The translations under genes were made by a program, and so were the position numbers. Shown here in pieces: positions 1 to 11,260 of a DNA stretch of 64,000 nt; positions within the stretch are counted from its first letter, which is position 1, and each line of letters starts with the position of its first letter. This DNA is from Callipepla californica brunnescens (Eukaryota; Chordata; Aves; Galliformes; Odontophoridae), in NCBI GenBank assembly GCA_023055505.1, contig JALIRH010000063.1, positions 1,567,501-1,631,500 on the forward strand, given 5' to 3'. Under the pieces are notes generated by a model, which was given only the letters and a program-made list of their open reading frames with translations, did not search any database and was not told the DNA's origin.

Positions 1-101
1 GGGAATAAAAACAGTTGACAGATAGAAAGTAGATGACGACACAGAAAGCTGACAGTGATGTACAATGTTGATAATGGGAACATATTCTGTCTCTGTTTCA
101 G

Positions 102-312
102 ACGAGCTGCTTGAGTCCATGGACTCCACTCTCCTCTCCAGCTTGTGATGAAGAGCAACACCGGCAGAAGAACAGCAGCTCTGGAAACAACTGTCCTGCC
201 AGATGAGCATCATGGAGAGGAAGAAGTGCCTTCTGCTCAGAGGAAGGCTCCAAGAATGTTCTCCTGGCTGCGAGGGGTGTTCCCGTGCAATAAGCCTGGG
301 GCAGCAGAGGAG
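102..312 (+). CDS. Candidate coding exon, gene not recognised
   Basis: A pyrimidine-rich acceptor (CTCTGTTTCAG, ending at 101) and a good donor (GAG|GTGAGG at 313) bracket 211 bp. The first in-frame ATG, at 148, has G at -3 and follows an in-frame stop at 112. It gives exactly 55 open codons that end in phase 0 at the donor. The peptide is charged and ends near MFSWLRGVFPCNKPG. I do not recognise the family, and no following exon could be linked to it. Another frame from the acceptor runs to a TGA at 146, so this could instead be a last coding exon, a UTR exon, or chance. It lies on the opposite strand from where mammalian synteny would put PRKCD. Confidence 0.3.
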
Positions 313-560
313 GTGAGGACGGCCAGAAAAGTTCTGCAGTTTTTTATTGCAAAGGGCACTTCTTGGGGGAGAACACCAGTGGGGTTTTAATTTTTTCAAT
401 GTACTTTAGCCTCACTTGGGGGCTGAAACAGAACCATGGACTTTTCATGGACACTTTTTGATTTCATAGTTCAACATTTCATAATCTCATTTCTCTTGTT
501 GCTGTCATTTTCTTTCTTGACTTGCGTGGCAGCAACTAACTCTTCTCCTTTGTATTTGGT
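313..560. other. Short unassigned stretch
   Basis: T-rich non-coding DNA between the candidate exon and the first CR1 fragment. Nothing recognisable. Confidence 0.5.
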
Positions 561-1100
561 TTAGCTACTCTCCAGCAGCTCACCTTCCAACCTGTACCAC
601 TGTATGCAGTTATTCCTCCCTAGGTGCAAGACTCTGCACTTGCTTTTGTTAAACCTCATCTGGTTTCTTTCTGCCCAACACTGCAGCCTGTCCAGGTCTC
701 GCTGAATGGCAGTGCAGCCTTCCAGTCTGTCAGCCATTCCTCCCAGCTTTGTACCATCAGCAAACTTGCTGAGGGTGGACTCTATCCCTTCATCGAGGTT
801 CTTGGTGAAGATGTTAAACAGGACCGGACCCAGCACGGACCCCTGAAGAATGCCACTAAGTACAGGCCTTCTACTGGACTCGGTGCCACCGATCACAACC
901 TTCTGAGCTCTGCCAGTCAGACAGTTCTCAACCCACCACACCTTCCACTCACCTACTCCACACCTCCTCCACTTTGTTATAAAGTTTCTCTTGCACAAGG
1001 AAGCTGAAGGCACTGTTTTAACATCATTTAGCAATTTCTCCTGGCAGATGAGCTCCAGATTCTCAGTCACAGAGGGCAGAAGGCAGAATAATGTCTGCAT
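561..1100 (-). mobile_element. CR1 LINE fragment, reverse transcriptase segment
   Basis: The minus strand encodes a 179-codon open stretch with the CR1 ORF2 reverse transcriptase block: NCLTGRAQ, then [14 protein letters not shown], then a segment ending [14 protein letters not shown]. The catalytic FADD motif is changed to FADG, and the element lacks the endonuclease domain and a clear 3' end, so it is a dead 5'-truncated or internal piece. CR1 is the dominant LINE family of birds. Confidence 0.92.
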
Positions 1101-3999
1101 GCCCCATGCACCAATTTGCTAATGCCATCCGGTGAGGGAAAGGGAGGAGTGTGTGGGACTAACTGTTGTGGACCTCTGCCCTAAGGAGAAAGTGTGCAAA
1201 AGCTGCCTCCACTGACACTGGCAGGCCCTGGCCAGAGCAGCTGTGTGTAAGCAAGCCAAGGGGATGTAGGGAGCAGCATCCAGCTACGTGAGGGATGCCA
1301 AAGTACAGCTTTCTTTCCTTCTCATTCTCTCCATATGAGCATTCTGCATGCAAAATTCCCCGGGGAAATATAATAATGGGTAAAAAAGTTATAGAAACAC
1401 ACATGAAAGCTGAGTAGATTGTCCTGTAGCACACAATTAGAGCTGTCAGTTTGGAGTGACCAAAAACATACAAAATGCATTGAATCATCAGAATCTTTCA
1501 CTTTGCTATAACTCCTCCTCCTCCTTGCCATTACTATCTAAGTGCTTCTACTGGCTTGGACTCTTTTGTTGGGCATGGGGGAACCAGGGTATTACGTTTA
1601 AAACCGAACACACAGGGGTTGATAGTACCATCATCCAGTTTTACTCATAATACCTGTCTGTAGTTCATTTACCTGATGTATCTAAGTTACATGGCCCCTC
1701 CCCTGTGGCTTCAGCCTCCAACTAACCTCAATTAGTCTTTACAGTACTTCTTATTTTGTGATTCTGATTGGCACCACCTAACTCAGCACTTTAGTTATCA
1801 CCTCAAGGTACCTAACACATACCTGAGATAAAAAATGAGTCCCTCAGCACAAAGGCAGACACAAAGTGCAAACAAAATGGCAAAGACAGAATTAAGTCCA
1901 GGAAAGCTACAATTTTCATGCTAGCATAGTAGATGGGAGAAGCTCTCTTGTCAGCATCTCACAGGGAATTCAGGCATGAACAATGGAAATGAAAAACATG
2001 CAGAAATATACAGTAATGTACCCAGCTACGTTTACTGAACAGGTGTGGTCTAATTTGCCAAAGAAATCTAGCATTCTGGAACAACTAAAATAATTTCCTT
2101 CCACCACTGAAAATGTTAGCATTTTCACTGCTAAGTATGGCATGTCAATACTAAAATTAGTCTGACTTAAGGAGTGTCTCTGCATTTGCAGAACCTCAGA
2201 TCATCATTCTTTGTCCTGCGATAGCTGAAAGGATTATTCTAAAATATCCCTTTCACATCAAGTGGATGAAATAACTGAAAGAAGAACTGACTAGACAAGA
2301 TTAACCCATTTTTCACAACCCATCTGTTACCAACCAGCTTGGTCAATTCACTATAAGAAACTGCCTCATTACTCTAAGCACAAACATCAAGATGTATGAA
2401 GACTTCACATAAGACAACAGAAAACATTCCTCCCTTGCAGAGAAAATTCTTCCTTGCCTAGCAAATCTTTTAGCGGCACAGGCTGTTCAGTAGCTCATTC
2501 ACTTCATCTTTCGATAGAAGAAAGGACTGCAATGCTCTTGGGCTCTCCCATCCTCCCCCCTCAATCAACTGCTTGCTGGAAACCCAGACAGCGGCAGATA
2601 GGCAAGGCATTGCAGCACACTCCTTGTCCATAAGCTGAAAGTTCGTCACGGAACACCTTGCCAGTTTGTGCCATGGAAGTGTTTCCAACCCTCTAGTATC
2701 GCTTTCTTCCACTCATGAACCCTAATAGTTCAGAACATTTTTTCCCCTAGAGTTCCATCTCATGCTCCAACATTTTTCCCCATTCAATTATCTGGTTACA
2801 AGTTCAAAAGTGGAATGTGTTGAGCTATTTTTGTCAGGTTTTAGACCCCTCTGCCTTAAAACAAGGCAAAACACCCCCAGGCAGCAGTGTGCTTTTTTTC
2901 TCCTTTACTTTTGCAGCTTAGCATCCCTTCCGACTCACCTTTTAGAAGATGGCTGCAAAAAAAGCTGTGTTTCTTGATTTAGGAGGAAACAGGAAATATG
3001 CTATATACAGCATTGCCCACTCAAACAAACACCTGCAACTGTCCAAACCACGCTATGTGAAGGCAGCAGAGTTTCATGCACAAGCATGTGTTTAAAATAG
3101 GATGAGCAGGAGCATCCACTCCTGGAAGGAGCAGAGGGATGGGAAGAGCATAAACAGAATGAGCACAAAGCCTCACAAGCAAACACTGACTGATAAGTTA
3201 CTTCTTCATGCCTTCCTAACCACTCTCTTTCCTGTCTTGTTCCTTTCTTGCTCATTTTCAGAAAAGATTAAAACCTTTCCAACATTTACTACAGAACAAC
3301 ATCCTGATAGCTGCTTCACAGTAATTTCAGCAACTCCTTCATCTTTCATGTCAGTAAAACAGTGATTATCATTAGTGATCCTGGATGTGGTCCAGTTTAA
3401 CTGAGACACACTTCATCATCCAAGGACCAAGTTATTTTATGCTGGTAGGAAGCATATCAGCTACCTAACAGGCAGAAAAAGCACTTCAAAGGTTCTTGTT
3501 AATAGGAAGGAAAGACAGAATGCAGGGTCCAAAACTATGCCTTTACAAAGCCAGTCCTGCAATGAGGTAAGACATCTTCTAAACATGAGAGGGTAGGCAT
3601 GTAGCCAAAGAAGAAGAGTATGCAGCGATGAAACAGACTTGCAGAAGAATCATGGAAACAAGACCAGGAAACAAGGCAAACTTCTCAAAGATAGAAGCAA
3701 CAACAGGTTACAAAGGGTATTGAGCATAAAGAGAAAAAGAAATCTAAATCTTTTGATAATAAATCTTTCCACCTCTGATGACTATCCATTTGCTTCTTCA
3801 GTCAAAAAATATCATAAGAGAACTACAGTAATCTAGTTCATAGAATCTACAAAGATTAATTCAACCCTTTGTAGCCACATTCAGTGCTAGGTAATTCCTC
3901 TTTGTTCACTACCATACATGTACAAAAAGCAAAAGTATGAAGTCAGTTCAGCCATTCTCCTAGTAGTCATAATATAGCAACAATCCTCCTTGGTAAATC
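1101..3999. other. Unassigned non-coding DNA
   Basis: About 2.9 kb of AT-rich sequence. Only short ORFs without family resemblance or convincing splice sites. No recognisable repeat, RNA gene or regulatory element. Confidence 0.5.
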
Positions 4000-4047
4000 A
4001 ATATATGTATGTATATATAGATGTATGTGTGTATATATATGTATGTA

Positions 4048-4087
<40 letters not shown>

Positions 4088-4093
4088 CATATA
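4000..4093. repeat. Compound (TA)n/(TATG)n/(TG)n microsatellite
   Basis: Runs of TATATG and GTAT units lead into an uninterrupted TG tract (about 4051-4084) and end with TATACATATA. Likely length-polymorphic. It creates spurious histidine/threonine-rich ORFs on the minus strand. Confidence 0.95.
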
Positions 4094-5376
4094 AGAAAGT
4101 TAGGAAGAAATTGCTAGGAGAAAAAGGAAATAATGGAATCCATACCCAACTTCTCCAACATAAATGAACCAAGACTCACTCCTTTGGAGAAGAAAAAAGC
4201 CTGAAAAAAAAACAAATGCTTACCTGAGAGCAATACATTTTCTTGTTGAATGACCAAGTCATCAAAGTGAATTTCAAATGAAATATTTCAGGTTGACAAA
4301 CTGAGTATTGAATCATACAGTCTTTCCCGTTTTATGTATATAAAGCACAGGGAAAGTGAAATTGTGCAAACAAGGACAGGCTATTCAAGGCATACAGAAA
4401 GTGTCAGGATGATAAACCGCATATGCACAGAATCAAATCAAAGTTAATGGCCACTAGCTGGTATTCAGCTAACTTTTGTTTCAATTTTCCTTCAATTTTT
4501 TCCACCTTGCCTGCTCAGCTAATAAAATTGCAATCGTAAGTGTGAAGCAAAGGCACAATTTAAAGCTACATCAATTATTATGACTTTATTGTGACACACC
4601 AGTATTCAGCAGATCCCACAAGGCTGGCTGGGTGCCTTGGAAGCAATTAAGGTTTGATTGATCTAACTCAACACAGTACAGCATGTAAAATGTTCAGGGA
4701 CATTTGAATAATTCTATTATATGGAAGAGATTACTGCACAGAGATCATTTAAAATAAACTGTCAAGTTTCTTTAGTAAATGTTGTACACGATTCCAGTCC
4801 TATCACGGTAACAGTTATGTAATTGCTTTACAAAGTAAACTAATGAAAGAAATGAACTCTTCCAGCAGACAGCAGCTGAGTAATCACACGTACTGATGGA
4901 GTTAATGGTGATCCTCCGTTTATGTCTAATAGCAGCTTACATTTATACTGATCTAGATTACAGCATTCGCTGACAATAGCCCGCGCATAATCACAGCACC
5001 TGATTGGTTCACAGTACACAATCGTGCGCTGTTACGTTTGTTACAATCATCTCATCTAATTGTTACTCTAGCCCTGCATCTTCTCCTTCTATCCGGTAAA
5101 TGCCTTTCTGCTGATTTACAGTTTCTGTTCTGTTCTTGTCTTGTTCTACTTTTCATACAGTAGCAACCTTTATGGCAAGGATTGCTCACATCTTTTCAAA
5201 AATCCCTTACAAACTCTGGCTAATAGGTGGCACTACAGGGCCGAAACAGTGGAATCATGCCATACATTTCTTTTCTGCCACTACTTGTTTCGGTTTGGTG
5301 AGTTCATGTTACAACTGAAAAATAGAACAAAAAAAGGCCTCCTAAAAATGATTTTGTTTTGCTGGCTACAGGTGAC
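4094..5376. other. Unassigned DNA with a CpG-containing, possibly conserved patch
   Basis: Mostly AT-rich with no gene. The stretch around 4975-5045 stands out: several CpGs (CCGCGC, CGTGCGC, TTACG) and an inverted CCAAT box (GATTGG) in an otherwise CpG-poor context. This could mark a regulatory element, but no function can be read from sequence alone. Confidence 0.35.
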
Positions 5377-5391
5377 CTCAACAGGGGGCAG
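5377..5391 (+). promoter_or_regulatory. CTCF-like site
   Basis: CTCAACAGGGGGCAG matches the CTCF core (CCASYAGRKGGCAG) at all but two early positions and keeps the full GGGGGCAG end. Motif match only; occupancy is unknown. Confidence 0.45.
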
Positions 5392-5623
5392 CTGTTAAAC
5401 AGAGAGAACATAACTGCTCAATACCGTGGTTGCAAAACCTAAAGACAGAGGCATCACCAATATCACAAATGGTTGCTGGCATTTGCTTTGGTTTTGTTTG
5501 TTTGTTGGTGGTGCTATGTGTGTGTTTCTCAGCGCTTACATGACACTTAGCCCTATATGCCACACACAGAAGGAGAATTTATTCATTTTTCAAAGGAAAG
5601 TATTCTTCACAGTTTTCTTCTGC

Positions 5624-5698
5624 TATATATATATATATGTATGTATGTATGTATATGTGTATATATATATATAGATATAGATATATAGATTTTTTTTA
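5624..5698. repeat. (TA)n/(GTAT)n microsatellite
   Basis: TATATA runs interrupted by GTAT and AGATAT units, ending in a T8 tract. Simple repeat with no gene. Confidence 0.93.
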
Positions 5699-6765
5699 CC
5701 TGATTTAATTTTGATTGCAGCCTGAAGCTTTAATCCCCATCCCAGACCATGTCACCTACAGGGAATTTGCACTCTTGCAGGCTGTCTGAAATTGATGGTG
5801 CTGATCAACAAACCTGTGGAAGTTTGTTCAATTATATTTTTGTTAGAAGCCAAAGTGCAGCGGCCTATTGCTCCAAGCAGCTGGATGCAGTGTGCCAGGG
5901 ACGGCCTGGGTATCTGAGAGCAGTCTCAGCACTGTGGCACACTTGGTGTGGCAAGTGCAAGAGACTGACAGGGTGTCTGGCGATTGTGAGATCACTAACA
6001 AGCTAGACAAGCACGATAACAGGCGAGTGCATCAACGGTCAGGGGCATCCAAGGGGATGACCACCCGACGGCCTGAAGACACATGCTGCTGGTTGTGTCA
6101 GTGCTGCTGAAAGCTGTTAAAATTGCTAGCATTCATTGATGAATAGCTCGGCAATTTATTTAGGTATCAGAAAGAGCTGTGTCTCTGAATCAAGGAGGTA
6201 AGGAAGTTCTGCTGAATCTGTGTACCAAGGGAGCAGGCCTTGGAATCAGTCACATACCTCTGGGAAACTTTAGCATATGTTACTGTATGTAAGCTGAAGA
6301 TCTTTTGTGTAAGCTATACCTGTAGGAAGACAACCCCCACGCATCCAGTGCTGATACAAAAGAATGCCTACTTTCTAACACTCCCAACTTGAGCCTTAGA
6401 GTTTCCTGATTGACTGATCTAAGGTATCAGAAGAATCTAGAAAGTGTTTTCTATAGCTGGCAGAGCTACAAAAAGCAGCGTCATCACTAGAACCAGAGGA
6501 CGGAAGAGAGGGATAAAAAAGCAAAACCAAAGACCAGCTGTCAATACTGACATCGGCCTGGCAGCCCACAAGCCAAGTGGGATAATGTCAACCTATTCCT
6601 AGGGAACAGTGCAAAAAGTATTCCCACTATTGTCACTTTGGACCACTTCACAGTAAGAGCAATGGGAATAATAAAATCACTAGCTGTAGACCCAGTGACA
6701 AGCATGCTCTAACTAAAATACCCTGGGTCTAATTGCAAAAGCAACTTGCTTTGTGGTTCACCTAC
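5699..6765. other. Unassigned non-coding DNA
   Basis: The part from about 5720 to 6110 is richer in GC than its flanks and open in two plus-strand frames. I find no family resemblance, splice signals or repeat match that I can name. It might be an old unrecognised repeat. Confidence 0.4.
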
Positions 6766-6885
6766 TTGGTGCTGCAAGCAACGCTCCAGCTCATCTTGAT
6801 GCTGGTACAAAAAGCAGTCCTTTTGTTTTGCAAGGTCACAGCTTTCTCTGAGGATGGAATTGTTGTTCTCCCACTTTAGAGAGGA
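6766..6885 (-). CDS. Candidate minus-strand coding exon, gene not recognised
   Basis: On the minus strand, an acceptor (CAACTTTTCCAG) precedes 120 bp that are open for exactly 40 codons. A donor (CAA|GTAGGT) follows. Both boundaries are phase 0. The peptide is polar and rich in E, K, Q, D and L (for example DELERCLQHQ), compatible with a coiled coil. I cannot name a family, and no partner exons were found. It may be a relict exon or chance. Confidence 0.22.
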
Positions 6886-7739
6886 CTGGAAAAGTTGGTC
6901 ATGTTCCAAACAGGAATTCGCAGTCCAATGGCATCAATGCTTTAAATATACAAGTTCCAAGAAACACATTTTTCCTCATTATTTGAATGCTTTCAAAAAG
7001 GCAGCTGCTAACAACAGCACAGAAGAACAGAAGTTATACTGTTATAGTCAAAAATCTGAAAAATGCCATGCTCCCCTGTTTCTGGCACAAAGGCAATCAC
7101 CCAAGGATGAAGCTAAGTTTCTGTTAGCACAGTTTCTGCTTGAATAGTAAATGCAATTACTAACCAGCTCCAGGAAGCACAGTGAAGGAATCAGATCAGT
7201 TCAGATAATCAATACAGTTGAGGGAATTAATTAAAGTACAGTACAGCACGAGATCCCTTCACGTCTCACAAAGGCTGCATTAACTCAATTTAAGCTGTAT
7301 AAATAATTACAAGAGTTTAAGAAACTTTAGTCACAGTGCTAAAGAATACTGCCTGTAAAATCACAAACAAAATTGAAAATATGATAAGGAAACAGAGCTG
7401 TGGAGATCCTGAGGGAGAAAATATTACGGAGAAAAAGAAAAAAACAGCTCCATCTGATGTCTGAGCAGTGTAAGTATTTTGTTCAAATTTACCTTCCAAG
7501 CATAATTCTAGGGAAATCCAGCTCTTGTAATGCACAGGACGATGATCAAAAAGGCATCATTACAGCAGCTCTGCTCTATTTTTCCATTTCAGCGTTCACA
7601 GTAATAACAACACTCTCCACAAAACAGATGTTGTGTCACAACCTCTTTACTTTCACAGGCTGAATTCCATGACAGCAGTGAATTTTCTAGCAACAAAACA
7701 ATGTTAATTTCAGCTGCAGTACTTCTCCACCTAATTCAA
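6886..7739. other. Unassigned non-coding DNA
   Basis: AT-rich, with several short ORFs on both strands that have no family resemblance. Nothing recognisable. Confidence 0.45.
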
Positions 7740-8257
7740 AGCTGCAGGAGGGCGAAACTGTGTCCAGTTCTGGGCTCCCCAGTATAAAAAAGACAGGGAT
7801 CTCTTGGAAAGAGCAGCGCAGGGCCACAAAGATGGTGAAGGGCCTGGAGGATCTCCCCTATGAAGAAAGGCGAACTGAACTGGGTCTGTTTAGCCTTGAG
7901 AAAAGAAGCTTGAGAGGGGACCTGATCCAGGTTGAGAAATATCTGAGGTGTGGGGGACAAAGTGGTGAGGCCAGATGCTTTTCAGCAGTGTGTGGAGATA
8001 GGACAAGGGGAAACGGACAGAAACTGCAGCACAGGAGATTCTGCACGAATGTGCGCAAGAACTTCTTTATAGTGAGAGTAACAGAGCACTGGCACAGGCT
8101 GCCCAGGGAGGTTGTGGAATCTCCTTCTCTGGAGATATTCAAGACCCGCCTGGACACCTACCTGTGCGACCTGGTGTAGGGAACCTGCTTTTGGACTTGA
8201 TGATCTCTTGAGGTCCCTTCCAAACCCTACGATTCTGTGATTCTGTGATTCCATGAA
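7740..8257 (+). mobile_element. CR1 LINE, 5'-truncated, with intact 3' end
   Basis: The plus strand keeps the C-terminal part of CR1 ORF2, open from about 7760 to a stop near 8177. Typical blocks are [25 protein letters not shown] and [17 protein letters not shown]. The 3' UTR follows, with the CR1 tail of repeated ATTCTGTG units (about 8231-8257) after the ...TTGATGATCTCTTGAGG block. This long open frame suggests one of the younger CR1 insertions in the window. Confidence 0.95.
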
Positions 8258-8632
8258 AGAAGTCCACCCAAGCATTCAGAATCATTCACAAATTCTTAAA
8301 GTTCTCAGGAAACTAATTTTAGATGGCAGGTGACAGAATCCATTTGCTTTTGGAAGACTGCATTTACTTAACACATCCTGACTCTGATCTGGTCTTTTTT
8401 AGAATCCATTTCAGCAACACGTGTAAAACTCACAAGCTGAAATTTATTCCAGTATTAGGGAAATATTTTTAAATTAACTACTTCTTGTTTTCATTTTGCT
8501 GCGAGCAGATTTGCTTCAAGATCTTCCCCATCTTGAACACATAGGCACATTTAAGCCCAGAATCAGACAGCAGAGTGCAAAGGACTGTATCTGTATCTTG
8601 TTCTGAATTGCTATATACATGGACTTTGCTCA
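8258..8632. other. Unassigned non-coding DNA
   Basis: AT-rich spacer between two oppositely oriented CR1 copies. No gene or repeat recognised. Confidence 0.5.
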
Positions 8633-8990
8633 AATAATCATAGAACACTGTGATGGAAGGGACCAAGACTCAGCTCAAGAATAAACAGTAACATACGTGT
8701 AAACATCTCACAAGAAGGATCACCTGTTTGGGATCCCACAGTTCATACCGTGCCTCACTCCACTTCATACGCTCCCATTAAGTACTGGAAGACCACAATA
8801 AGGTCTCCCCAGTGCCTTCACTTCTTCAGGCTGAACAACCTCAGCTCTCTCAGCCTGTCTTCGTAAAAGCTCCAGCTCTCTGAGCATCTTTGTATCCTCC
8901 TCCGTACCCACTCCAACAGCTCTGCATCTTTCACACACTGGGGGTCCCAGATCTGTATGCAGGTCTGAAAATGGGGTCCAAGAGAAGAAG
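8633..8990 (-). mobile_element. CR1 LINE fragment, internally deleted
   Basis: On the minus strand, sequence from about 8990 down to 8770 matches the end of CR1 ORF2 (an LRELELLRRQAERAEVVQPEE reading in one frame). A gap follows, and then the CR1 3' end signature near 8663-8633 (GGTCCCTTCC...TTCTATGAT on the minus strand). It is opposite in orientation to the CR1 copies on either side. Confidence 0.8.
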
Positions 8991-9125
8991 TGCACTATTC
9001 CTTTTGATAATCACTACCATTTGTCTAATCTTAACTTTGTTCAAGTTGTCCTAGTCACAAAGACACTGTGCATCCCACCATAGAACAAACAATGAAAAAA
9101 GTGAAGCATAGTTTTAAAAATTCCC

Positions 9126-9683
9126 AACAGGAGCAAGGAGGTGACTGTCCCCCTGTACTCAGCCCTTGCGAAGAAGCACCTCAAGTATCGTGTATTGTTG
9201 GGTCCCTCACTACAAGAAAGACACTGAGGCCCTGGAGCATGTCCAGAGTAGGGCAATGAAGCTGGTGAGGGGTCTGAAGCACAAGTCTTGAGGGGGAGCA
9301 GCTGAGGGAGGTGGGATTGTTCAGTCTGGAGAAGAGGAGGCTCAGGGCAGGCCTCATCGCTCTCTACAAGTACCCGGAGGGAGGATGTGGTGAGGTGGGG
9401 GTGGGGCTCTTCTCCCATGTAACTAGAGATAGGATGAGAGGGAATGGCCTCAAGTTGCACCAGGGGAGATTCAGGTTGGATATTAGTTAAGATTTCCTCT
9501 TGGAAAGAGTGGTCAAGCATTGGGAAGGGCTGCCCTGGGAGGTGGTGGAGTCACTGTCCCTGGAGGTGTTTAGGGATAGATGTGGTACTCAGGGACATGG
9601 ATTAGTGGGTAATGTTGGCAGTAAGTAGATGGTTGGACCAGATGATCTTAGAGAGGTCTTTGTCAACTATAATAATTCTATCA
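9126..9683 (+). mobile_element. CR1 LINE 3' portion
   Basis: A plus-strand CR1 ORF2 C-terminal region with many frame breaks, recognisable from the segments around GGAGCATGTCC, GGGATTGTTCAGTCTGGAGA and AGGGCTGCCCTGGGAGG. It then gives the 3' UTR ending TTGGACCAGATGATCTTAGAGAGG...ATTCTA near 9683. Too degraded to encode protein. Confidence 0.88.
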
Positions 9684-10249
9684 TCCCTACTTTTGTCATG
9701 GATCTGTCTGTATGTGTATGCAGACAATGCCAGTCCTTACTGCAGAGTTGGTAGACGCTACATTCTTTATGCTCAGCTGCACTTTTGTTTCCTCTGCATC
9801 ATACCTGCTAAGTTCCAATCACACAGCTCACCACCACTACTGGAATCCATACACCATATGGATACTTGCTCACTATGGAGACTTCCTGCTGTAAGTTTTC
9901 TGATTTCCTCTGTCACATTTGCTGCTTAGGTCCTAGCCTGGGTTATGACAACATTTCGAATTCCCTGGGAAGCTGTGACCCACGCACCTCCTCCCTGGGA
10001 AGCTGCCTGAAGAAGAGGCTGGGCAGCACTGTTTCCTCTCCTCTGAGCACTGCCCAAAACATGAGGACTTCCTCCTGCCTCTGGCACTGCTCTGATTAGC
10101 TCAACTCCCCGTCCCGGTCCCTCTTTTTTACATCGGTAATCCTTTCCTTGGGCATCTGGAGGCACAGAATACAAGAGAGAGCTGTTACCCGTGTTAGTGC
10201 CGTTCTTGAAACTTAATTCATAGGATACACCCCTCTGTTGCACAGGTTC
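9684..10249. other. Unassigned DNA upstream of the RFT1 CpG island
   Basis: Intermediate GC content, rising toward the CpG island. Short ORFs occur in several frames but without family resemblance. It may hold distal promoter sequence for RFT1 or a divergent transcript. Confidence 0.4.
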
Positions 10250-11260
10250 ACATCCACGTGTCACCTTCTGAGCGTCGAAACAATACCATCAGCACAGAAG
10301 GGCCGAAAAAACGGTCGGCACAACGTTCTTCCCATCTCCTGGAGAAAGAAGCAGCCACAGCCTCTGCGATCAGAAGCTGCCGGCGGACAGACTGCCGCTG
10401 TGTGCAGGAGCGCGAGGGTTTGGGGCTCTCCTTCCAGCTTCTCCCTTGACCCCGATTTGCACTGCCGCCCGCGTTCCGTCACGAGGAAGCTGAAATCACG
10501 TCTGCCGCGCTGTTCGCTTTCCCCCTGCGGCCGCACTTCCCAACAGCCGCCGTCACACACGGACAGGAGCCGCCGCCGGACCGCCGCATCCCCACACAGC
10601 GGGCGGGGCGGGGGCCGGGCCCCGTCAGCATCCCCGCCCCTCGTGACGGGCTCCGGGCGCCATTCCCGCCGTGCCCATGTCCGCGCGTTTGGCGCTGCAG
10701 CAGACGGCCCGGCTGGCCTCCTCCAGCGCGCTGCTGCAGGTGCGAGCCGCCCCGGGACCCCCGCGCCCCTCTCCCCCCGCTTCTCGCCCCGCTCGGCGGC
10801 TCCTGCGGGAGCCGGCCCGGCCCCTCCGGCAGCGCTTCCCGCCCCGCTTCCTCCGCAGGTGCTGTTCCGGGCGGTCACGTTCGGGCTGAACGCCCTCACG
10901 CTGCGCTGGCTGTCCCGGGAGCTCCTCGGCGTCGTCAGCGTGAGGTGACGGCTCCGCGGCCGTGCGAGCCGGCCATGGCTCGCCTCGCGTGGCGGGCTGG
11001 AGGGGGGGTGCGGAAGCAGTGAGCCAGGGACTGATCTGCGTTTCCCCTCCCGCCTCCTCCAGGCTGACTCTGCTCTATTCCACAGCCGTGTTCCTGGCCA
11101 GGGAGGCGTTCCGCAGGGCCTGCCTGAGCGGGAGCGCGGAGCGGAGCTGGGCCGCCACCATCAACCTGCTGTGGCTGACGTAAGGATCGCAGCCGGGGGG
11201 GGGGGGGGCGAGGGACTCGTGGTCGCGGGTGGAAGCTCGTGGCTGCACACGGAAGCTGGT
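10250..11260. promoter_or_regulatory. CpG-island promoter region of RFT1
   Basis: GC- and CpG-rich stretch covering the region upstream of RFT1 exon 1 through exons 1-3, in sharp contrast to the AT-rich flanks. GC boxes lie at about 10600-10614 and, on the opposite strand, about 10630-10637. An ETS-like CACTTCC lies near 10541. No TATA box is evident upstream of the start codon, as expected for a housekeeping CpG promoter. The transcription start cannot be fixed from sequence. CpG promoters are often bidirectional, so a leftward transcript is possible but unsupported. Confidence 0.8.

Noticed and set aside
624..1007. 127-codon plus-strand ORF
   Set aside because: Antisense shadow of the CR1 reverse transcriptase.
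3960..4172. His/Thr-rich minus-strand ORF
   Set aside because: Translation of the TG/TA microsatellite.
1..10250. PRKCD exons expected from mammalian synteny
   Set aside because: No kinase, C1 or C2 coding sequence is present; only untranslated exons could lie here, and they cannot be recognised by eye.
10261..10899. 212-codon minus-strand ORF over the RFT1 CpG island
   Set aside because: GC-rich DNA has few stop codons. The reading is arginine/alanine/proline-rich without motifs, is antisense to RFT1 exon 1, and has no splice support.
10238..10948. 236-codon plus-strand ORF over RFT1 exons 1-2
   Set aside because: It reads through intron 1 and in a different frame from the RFT1 start. It is a by-product of the CpG island.
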